Of a stretch of DNA of 64,000 bases, positions 56,978 through 64,000 are shown piece after piece. The DNA comes from Viola odorata (Eukaryota > Streptophyta > Magnoliopsida > Malpighiales > Violaceae): NCBI GenBank assembly GCA_963691705.1, contig OY829538.1:34244836-34308835 (forward strand). The letters run 5' to 3'. Each line of letters begins with the position of its first letter. The first letter of the stretch is position 1. The position numbers were made by a program, and so were the translations under genes. The notes below the pieces were generated by a model. The model saw only the letters and a program-made list of their open reading frames with translations. It was not told where the DNA came from and searched no databases.

Positions 56978-58539
56978 TCAGATCGCATTAAATGGAAGGA
57001 CTGCAACATTTAAATGGCCTAAAAAGTAGCGCTGGCTTAGCCAAACGGCGCGGCAACACAAAGAAGATAATGAAGAGATGGCGGTAGGACTGCCATAAGA
57101 AAGATTGATTGACGGAGCGGGAGAGGAATTCCCGGAAAAAACTTCCATGATAGGAGAAAAGAACAGTTGAGGAAGGACTTTAGGCGGTAGCCTAGCAGTC
57201 GAATCCGTAGTAGAAGGCGTAGCAACTACGTCAGGAATGCAATGAGAAATTGGAGAATCGGGAGCGTCAACTGTAGGAAGAGGACACGCTGTCGAGGGAA
57301 CCTCCACCTCGGCAGAACACGTAGCAGCCGACGCCTCAGTAACTCCCACCGGTTAGGAGACACTCATCCCAGCCGAAACGACAGAGATAGGAGCAGTCGT
57401 TGCATCCACAGAAGAAGCCCCGGTGGCCTACTCACCCGTGGTAAACCGAAGTTTTTTCCGACGCAAGGAAGAGACATGGCAAAGGTCTGACTCGACATCC
57501 ACATCCTCATCATCCCTAGCAATCACCGTCATTGCGGCTGGGCTGGAGTCTGTCCTCTTGCGATGCTCCGGTAGCCAATTTTCCACAAACCGAGAAACTC
57601 GGCCAGAGCTAACGGGCCTTCGCCCTCCCCGGGCAACCGTCTTGGTTCTTCTCCTCGGGGGATGAGCGCTACCCTGATTAGAGCCATCGGCAGGGGGGGA
57701 AGCTGGTAAAGTTTGAAGTGGCATAACATTCAAAGGAGCGCCAGCGTCACCTGGGAATTAACCGTTAGCCTCCTATAACAAAAGAAACGCGCAAAGACAA
57801 AGGCAAAGAAAATACGAAAAGAGACAGACTCACCCATAGCACACTCCTCCAGAGGTTTGAACAAGGCAAAGCTACGGATGCGGTAGTGAGCACCTTCGTC
57901 TAATAGAGCGTTAGCTTGCTCCAACTCAGTCTTGGTCAATATCGAGGGATTCGACCAAATGGGGCCTATCAGCTCCTGGTTGAAATTAATACGCCACAAA
58001 CGTGACGGTAGCTCCAGAACAAAGAAACTGCTTTTTCAATCAGCTACACCCTTCTTAAAGCCGTGAAAACGCTGCCAGAATGACTGCACGAGTGCGTCAT
58101 TCCACCGAGGAGTAATTTCGATTAAACAATTATGGAAATTCATACTAAGGAATTTGCGAAATAAATTGAGAGATGGGGTAGAAATGTTCTTCAACTCGCA
58201 AGCGCGAAGAAAAGCATAAACCGCACACCAGGAGGAGGGAGTTAGCTGGGCAGGATTAAGGTTATACTCCCGCAGCAGCGTTAGTATCGATTCATGAACA
58301 GGAAAGCGGAAACCGTAAAGGAACATCTTAAAGTAAAAAAGCCTACTGTAACCCCACGCCGGATTATGGAGCCGCATATCACTTCCAGGGATAAAGGGCT
58401 CATACCCGGGAGGAAAAGTAATACCGTGTTCCTCCAGTTCTGCTTTCAGAACCACATCGCATGTAAAAATACTAGGTGATTGCGCGACCTCTGGATCCAT
58501 GGGTTTCCAGATAACCTGGCGAGGTCTATTCCTAGCCAT
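56978..58539 (-). pseudogene. Tat-B antisense gene g2
   Basis: ATG at 58539. Exon 1 (58539-57834) has MARNRPRQVIWKPMDPEVAQ, then FPPGYEP, FYFKMFLYGFRFPVHESI and NLNPAQLTPSSWCAVYAFL, a diverged relative of g1 exon 1. One TGA at 58036 interrupts it. The exon ends at the donor GTGAGT after Met-Gly, phase 1 as in g1. Exon 2 begins at 57750 (after TTCCCAG), is basic (RRRTKTVARGGRRP) then Ser/Thr/Pro-rich, and is interrupted at 57428-57430. The exon-2 donor seen in Tat-A is not conserved here, and the Tat-A C-terminal coiled-coil part appears deleted. Confidence 0.65.
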
Positions 58540-59031
58540 AACAAACCAGCAAAAAGGAAATCGGAGAAGGATTGAATTGATACCTTGAAAGGGGAGAGTT
58601 ACAGAGGAATCGGCGGACGATGACGGACGGCCGATGAGATATTCGGGGAAGAAGACGAAGGAAGATAAGAGGAAAAATTCGAAGCAAGGGCAAAAGTTCT
58701 GAAAAAAGAAAAATGGCCCCTCTTAAAGGATTAAAATGCCACCGCATTAATTAAGCCACCAATCGCGCGGAGACGCATGTAAAAAGAGGTTGGCCACGTG
58801 GAAGCACGTTAAAGGAATTAGAAAAGGAGAAGTTATTCAGCGTAATTCCCCAAAAGGGCGATAGAGTTGACCCAGTCAAGATAACTGCGAAGCGACTGCC
58901 TCGGCCAAGCCAACCGCTTACGTTGGCTATCACCAAGGACCAGTAGGCTAACGGAAATAACGACAAAAGAAAAAGGCAGAAAATATCATCTTATTTATAA
59001 AATGTCAATAGGCATATACAACACAGAGGCG
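58540..59031 (-). promoter_or_regulatory. Antisense g2 upstream region (Tat-B)
   Basis: A CTTTAAGA TATA-like box (about 58721-58730) lies about 180-190 nt upstream of the g2 ATG, and a CCACGTGG G-box at 58794-58801. Both align with Tat-A (40046-40057 and 40118-40125) although the surrounding sequence has diverged. Confidence 0.55.
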
Positions 59032-59487
59032 TTAATCCTCATCAGCCCAATCCATGTCATAACAGTACTCGTAGTCCTCCGGGGACGACGGCAATCCACT
59101 GTTGTAGGAAAAGAAATGTTCGACAGGTTTGGGCACAAGCTTTGTCGCATGAGCTACCGCCTTGTCATAACGGGCACGAGAACTCTCCCCAACGGTAGAA
59201 GCTGCTAGCTTTAAATTAGTGCCACGAGAAAGAGCCTTATTCTCAAAAGAAGGAGAAGGAGTGGCAGACGGTGACGCTTCATCACCTTTTGGTAGCGTCA
59301 CGTAGTGGGGCACAAAGCCGGTAAAGAAGGACTCAAAGGTCTGCTTCTTCACTTTCACTGGTTTCTTGCGACCCTGGCGTCTAGCAGGACATTTTGTAGG
59401 TCTCCACGGAGGAGTCGAAGGAGGATTATCCGAATCCGGCGAAGTCGGAGGTGTTGGCAAGGAATCATGCCCGCAAAAATCTGTCAT
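59032..59487 (-). CDS. Tat-B antisense gene g3, 151-residue protein
   Basis: Open frame with ATG at 59487. Ser/Pro-rich N-terminus (TPPTSPDSDNPPSTPPWRPT), a basic patch (RRQGRKKPVKVKK) suggestive of a nuclear signal, and an acidic aromatic C-terminus (DYEYCYDMDWADED). The same three-part layout is seen in Tat-A g3. A GTTATTTAAG box lies at 59554-59563, 67-76 nt upstream. There is no recognised domain. Confidence 0.6.
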   Translation of the reverse strand: MTDFCGHDSLPTPPTSPDSDNPPSTPPWRPTKCPARRQGRKKPVKVKKQTFESFFTGFVPHYVTLPKGDEASPSATPSPSFENKALSRGTNLKLAASTVGESSRARYDKAVAHATKLVPKPVEHFFSYNSGLPSSPEDYEYCYDMDWADED

Positions 59488-59987
59488 GCCGACCTACAAG
59501 AAAGCAAAGAGAAGGAAAAGATGAAGATGAACAGGGGAAGGGAAAGCATTTCCCTTAAATAACCCAGGAAGCGCTCCAATCCTCGCACAGATCCTGAAAA
59601 AATCAATTAAGATGTCTGGGAAAAATAACCGCAATGGCAGAAGCTGATCCAGCACCAATATACCTGCTCGTTAAACCCGCCAACCAAAAGGCACCAAATA
59701 ACTACCCAATCACTCACCCCTGGAACGACGGCTTTGGAAACAGTTGAGTCAAAGCATTCATTGCTCATTCATGGGACGCAACCACTAAAATAATACATCT
59801 AGAGGAAGACTCATTTTCAGTTGGGCTTGCCACCAACACATTTAGCCAATGCAGCAAGAAATAAACAAAAAGACTGGAAAAAAACAAAACAAAAGCAACC
59901 ATTTATTTATGGCCTGAGCGGCCTCAGCGTTCAGATATATACATAAAAGCATAAGAGAAAGGCAACAAGAGCAAACAAAGGTAGCGG
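59488..59987. other. Tat-B spacer between antisense g3 and g4
   Basis: Contains the g3 promoter box and, at 59810-59828, CTCATTTTCAGTTGGGCTT, a direct repeat of the motif before the 3' LTR (60534-60553). Confidence 0.6.
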
Positions 59988-60371
59988 TTAGGCATTGGAT
60001 CCTGCATCATCCTCCCCTGGTACGACCGGGATATCCCTCAGCGCGTCAGCAACGGAGGTCAGCTCAGCGGAGCTGGCCCTCATCCCCTTCAAGCATCAGA
60101 CCAGCAAATCCTTCTGCTGCTGCAGCATCAAGGCAACCACATCAAGGTGGGCAGTAGTAGTGGCCAGCTTCGCCAAGCTCTCCAAAGGACGGAAGTCCTC
60201 CAAAGATATTCCCAGCTGTTTGGACAAAATAGGGGTAAGTATCCCCTGCAACTCCAAGACATCCTCCGAGGTCTTGGTGATCATCCTCTCCAGGAAGCCG
60301 ATGCCACCTTCAGTAAGGTTCTTCAAGGTCAAAGTTTTGGAGATCAGGAAATTTCGGGTCAGCTCATCCAT
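59988..60371 (-). pseudogene. Tat-B antisense gene g4
   Basis: ATG at 60371-60369, natural stop at 59988-59990, 127 codons as in Tat-A. One internal TGA at 60096-60098. Similar throughout (MDELTRNFLISKTLTLKNL; KTSEDVLELQGILTPILSKQ; EDDAGSNA tail). A TATAAATT box lies at 60433-60440, 62-69 nt upstream. Confidence 0.68.
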
Positions 60372-60553
60372 GGAAAAATATGGAAAAGAAAGGGACGTAC
60401 AAGTGCGAGGAAACTTGCGCAGAAGAAACCTCAATTTATAAGCCCTGACAAAAATCATCTAAACTACCTTCTGATGGGGAAACGCTGTGATAACTCACAG
60501 AGAAGGGGCGTTAGCCCTTGGTGAACACTCGGGCTCATTTTCAGTTGGGCTTA

Positions 60554-61124
60554 TGATAACAATCCACCTAAGGAAAAGGGTATTTCTGTCTATTGCCCTG
60601 AACTGAAAGAAGAAATCACTGTTCCCACCGCTGCGGTGGATAGAGGGCCATCGCCTACCCCAGAGGTTGACGCCACGAGGGTAAAACAGTGCTCAGGAGT
60701 CTCCCCAAACAAACCTTCTAGATGGCTCTAGGAGCTGTCTCATTCTGAGGAATACCCCGCGTCAGGGGGACAACTCAGTCGCTACCCTATCGTGGTAACA
60801 TTTATCCCATGGCTACCGCCATGGTAACATATCATCCGAGGGGCGAACCACGATCCCTAACGTTAGGGATAGCTCTCTAGCTATTCCCAAACGCGGAAAT
60901 GCTCAATTCTTCTATATATACACCTCCCCCTCAAAGGAGGCAGGCAAGCATACTCTAACTGGCCTAAGCTCTGCCAAATTCAGTACACATACTGACTTAA
61001 GCATCGGAGTGTTTCCGCCGGAGACCCCCTCCGGCGCATTGCAGGTACCGTGGACCGTCGTGACTACTGACCTAAGAGGAGCCGTTCCACCATACATCCT
61101 TCGGCAGGAGAAAACATCTTATCA
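60554..61124 (+). mobile_element. Tat-B 3' LTR
   Basis: A 571-bp LTR, TGATAACAATCC to ACATCTTATCA. TATATATA lies at about 60913-60920 and the GC-rich hairpin at 61016-61036. Few substitutions from the 5' LTR apart from the 41-bp duplication there. Confidence 0.95.
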
Positions 61125-61129
61125 GACCA

Positions 61130-63301
61130 GGTCGGTAGGGGAAGACCTCTCCTCGCAGATGACCATTTCGTGCTCAGGATCTAGCTTTTCTACTCCTCCT
61201 CCGAGGGGATTTGTGTTAAATAGTACAGAACACCCTTTTGCCAGTGAAATAGCGGCCCTTCGTTCTTGGTTGGACTATTTGACTGAAATAGCTGCCAGAA
61301 TCACACCTGAGATTTCTGGATCGAGTGTACCTCCCCGTGTCATGTTCATGCCATCTATTGTCACCGAGCGGCCCTTGTCACCGTTGTTGTAGGGAAACCT
61401 CCAGTTAACTTTACCTACAACAGATCCCCCGATCAATTTTGTGCAGCTCACTCAAGGACGAGTAGAACCTTATGTGTCGTAGGTACCATAAGGTCTCATC
61501 CCTCAAGAGGATCGGCACCACGAGGGGGTCAGAAACCGTTGGGACGGTCGAAGAGAAGGAACGAATAGAGATTTATCTCCTGAGTACAGTGAGAGATCCA
61601 GTAGCAGAAGACGTAGAACTCGTTCGCCCAGGAGCCGCAGCAGGTCTCCTAGGCGACATCTTACGCCCGAACCGCGAAACCAACGGCATCACGTGGAAAT
61701 ATCTCCCCCGCACCAGGTGCGCAAAATCCTTGATGACACATCGGGTCATCCATTTAGCCGTCGTATAAGACGCCATAAGGTCAGTCGACATGTGAAGCTT
61801 CCTACTGAGACTTATGACGGCACCAGAGATCTCATTTCCCACGTCAATAAAGTGAAGGATTTCGTTCAATTTCAGACTCACAGTGATGCGGCGTTGTGCC
61901 AAATATTTGTTATGACATTATCGGGAGTTGCGCGTCTCTAGTTCGAGGGCCTTCCGGGCGGATCTATTAGCAATTTCGCACAATTGGAATCCAAGTTCCG
62001 GAGCAGATTTAGTACAGCGATTCCAATCAGGAAATCCGCCGCCGCGTTATTTGACATACGTCGAATGCCTCAAGAAACTTTCAAGGAATTTCTCAGTCGA
62101 TTCGACCTGGAAATGTCACTAACGCCGGGTGTTACCATTGATTTTGCTATAGAAGCCTTGAAAAGGAACTGCCATTATGGTAAATTGAAAGATGCACTGA
62201 TGGTAGACCCTCTAGTGACTTTAGACGCATTAAGACTTAAAGCCCATAACATGACGCCTGAGACACCTCTGATTCCTAACGCTCCTACAATTACCATTCC
62301 TGATGACCTCCTCACCGACGATTATGCTAAGCGGAAAGATCATATTCCCAAGACCTCCAGTGGGCGGAAAGGTAACATTTCAAAGGGAAAGCCTGGTGGT
62401 TCCCCTACTCAGCGTCAAGGAGATCCTTCTAAAGGTCGGATGTACGACCCTGATTTCCCTTCCCTTAATATACCGAGGGCGGAAATTTTAGCGATAGTGG
62501 AGCAGCGAAACCTTCCCATCCATTACCCTGCGCCTGTGAAGCCCGGGGTACTTCTAGGGAGAAGAGAAAATGCTTATTGCAAGTTCCACAAAGCCAGGGG
62601 GCATTCTACAGAAGTATGCAGAGAATTAAAATCAGCAATAGAACGTTTGGTGGAAGTGGGTTACTTGGGAGAATTCGCAGCCAAAGTAAGAGAAGACGCC
62701 AGAAATAATCCTACGAAAAGGATAGCAGACGACCGACAAGTACCTCTTCGCGTCCCGCAAAAGGATAGTACGCCCGGAGGGAGAGGTGAAGAAGCTTTCA
62801 CAGTAGATGACGAGGACTTCCCTATGATTAACATCATAGCGGGAGGGACCCCTTATATAGATGAAGCAGAGCCACTGACGACCGCGTTAGGAGAAAAATG
62901 CAAACGAGATGGCACGATAAAGAAAGGTGAAGCAATAAGTGTCCTAGATCGCATGATATTATCCTTCTCAGAAGAGGACGAAAAGGGCGTTGCCTATCCG
63001 CATAATGACGCATTGGTGGTTACGCCCATCATTGCCAGTCACGGAGTCAGAAGAACTCTTATAGATAACGGGAGTGTAGTGAATCTCTTCTCGTTAGAGG
63101 CATACCATCTCATGAAATGACCCGAAAACGAGTTGACACCTTGCAAGAAACCTATAATTGGAGTGGACGGGGTCCCAATCTCTGTCATAGGGATAACTAC
63201 TCTGCCCATGTACTTCAGAGAAGACACCTCCAAGCAATCAGAGGATCTGTTATTCCTTGTCATGGACTTAAATTTTCCCTACAATGTCATACTCGGACGA
63301 C
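61130..63301 (+). pseudogene. Tat-C gag and protease, continued
   Basis: Continues the frame from 47327. Stops at 61390, then near 61480, and further breaks before the capsid. From 61693 the capsid reads VKLPTETYDGTRDLISHVNK. A TAG at 61939 replaces Trp in GVARLWFEG, and the frame is then open from 61984 to 63117. The zinc-knuckle variant is CKFHKARGHSTEVC. The protease site is LIDNGSVVNLF, followed by TGA at 63118. The sequence ends within ILGR at 63301, where another element begins. Confidence 0.9.
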
Positions 63302-64000
63302 TGACAGGGTCGTCGCATGCCCTGCATAAAAGTTAAGTTCAACTCAGTGCTATGCTACAAACAAATGCAGATAGTGGTGAGAGGATCGATCCCACAGGGA
63401 CAAGTCGGTCTGATCTTTATTGCTCCTGTAAATGACGATAATCAGTGAAGAGGTGAGAGTTTGATTGGTTGAGAAACAAAAAGAACGAAAATAAGATTGC
63501 ATAAAAGAAAACAGTAGTGAAATAAAGAAATACAGAAGAGAAAGGTATCCCTGGTAGAGATATTAACGAAGTGACAATTCCAAGATGTTGATCATTGACA
63601 AAAGGATTTTCAAAACCATTTTCATAGAGAAGTTATAGAGATACATCCAGGGGCGATCTCCAAGCCTCCTCCTACTCAAGTCACTCAAGGAGAAGCTCCT
63701 TTCGCGACCCTAACTCCCTTAACAATCAAGGATTGATAGTTTGTTGATTATGATTAGGAAGGCCCTTCTCTAGACCTTGCGATGGACGCACTTGCAGTCC
63801 ATTGACCTCAAAACTAACCCGTTTCTTCTTCTAGTTTCAAGAAGACATCATCCTATCCACTAGTTGTCCACTCGGGTTCTCTCTAACACAGAAACGCGGC
63901 ATTAGAGTGATTCTACTGTAATCATTCAAGTTAAAACATAGGTTAGCTAAGCCCAAATTCAACGAGAACAAATTGACATTAAACCAAGCAAGAAAAGAGA
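63302..64000 (-). mobile_element. Probable Athila-like LTR end, minus orientation, running out of the window
   Basis: Tat-C homology stops at 63301 in mid-codon, followed by TGACAGGGTCG. Read on the minus strand it ends ...CGACCCTGTCA and contains CTGTGGGATCGATCC, the counterpart of the CTCTGTGG(T/A)-CGA block near the 3' ends of the other Athila LTRs in this window (2840, 13433). The orientation would make this a 3' LTR or solo LTR. The possible target duplication is ACGAC (63297-63301); its partner is outside the window. Confidence 0.55.

Larger units (their letters stand above)
47328..61124 (+). mobile_element. Tat-lineage element Tat-B (structurally complete, coding defective)
   Basis: A 13.8-kb element with both LTRs and a perfect 5-bp target duplication GACCA (47323-47327 and 61125-61129). 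Order: LTR, PBS, gag, protease, RT, truncated second RNase H, integrase, six-unit array, antisense genes g1 to g4, LTR. A 41-bp tandem duplication explains the length difference of the LTRs (612 and 571 bp). gag-pol carries frameshifts and a deletion of about 640 bp, so movement would need help. Confidence 0.95.
46573..63301 (+). mobile_element. Tat-lineage element Tat-C, interrupted by Tat-B
   Basis: The 5' LTR (46573-47099), PBS and start of gag (47180-47327) are followed by the Tat-B insertion. After it the gag frame continues at 61130 and proceeds through capsid, zinc knuckle and into protease. It is then cut at 63301 by another element. The left flank ATTAT (46568-46572) would be the target duplication; its partner is outside the window. 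Confidence 0.9.

Overview
The window is repeat-dense nuclear DNA from a flowering plant. Athila- and Tat-lineage Ty3/gypsy elements, a copia-type LTR, hAT, Mutator-like and Stowaway elements and an endogenous caulimovirid-like fragment occur together. I see no bacterial or organellar gene, no tRNA or rRNA gene and no convincing single-copy host gene. The species cannot be named from the sequence. The long Ogre-type LTR hints weakly at a eudicot.

Layout. 1-3495: decayed Athila pol fragment, then two Athila LTR fragments in inverted orientation around a reversed RT fragment. 3496-11422: AT-rich DNA with small DNA transposons: a long-TIR element at 5124-6310, a Stowaway MITE at 7517-7643, a MULE-MITE with 9-bp TSD at 8127-8580, and an hAT element with perfect 8-bp TSD at 9325-10249. 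11423-12100: LINE-like tail and a minus-strand copia-type LTR. From 12101 on, everything is a nest of LTR retrotransposons.

The nest. An Athila element (LTR 12101-13550, PBS, gag-pol, downstream ORF, 3' LTR from 22966) is broken in its second LTR by a Tat-lineage element, Tat-A (23171-42423). The Athila LTR resumes at 42424 and runs straight into a pararetrovirus-like segment (42976 to about 45303). That segment joins a second copy of the Athila 3' region and a third Athila LTR (46255-46572). The third LTR is broken by Tat-C (46573 onward). Tat-C is broken by a complete Tat-B copy (47328-61124, TSD GACCA) and, at 63302, by another LTR-like sequence that leaves the window. Tat-A itself holds a 4.07-kb solo LTR (35761-39831, TSD CCACG).

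Most interesting content. Tat-A and Tat-B each carry, antisense to gag-pol and between pol and the 3' LTR, a cassette of four genes, called g1 to g4 here. Each has its own TATA-like box, and g1 and g2 have introns at matching positions and phases. In Tat-B the three-exon g1 is open for 711 codons although the gag-pol of the same copy has lost RNase H and is frameshifted. A six-unit repeat of form A-B-B-B-B-A separates the convergent sense and antisense genes in both copies. Antisense ORFs are known in the Tat lineage; whether this four-unit spliced form has been described I cannot tell. The second notable object is the pararetrovirus-Athila junction, which begins exactly at a tRNA-Met-type primer-binding site.

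Working logic. Each retrotransposon has, or had, the usual parts: LTR promoter, PBS, gag-pol polyprotein (capsid, zinc knuckle, aspartic protease, RT, RNase H, integrase) and 3' LTR. All gag-pol copies here are broken, so none can move on its own.
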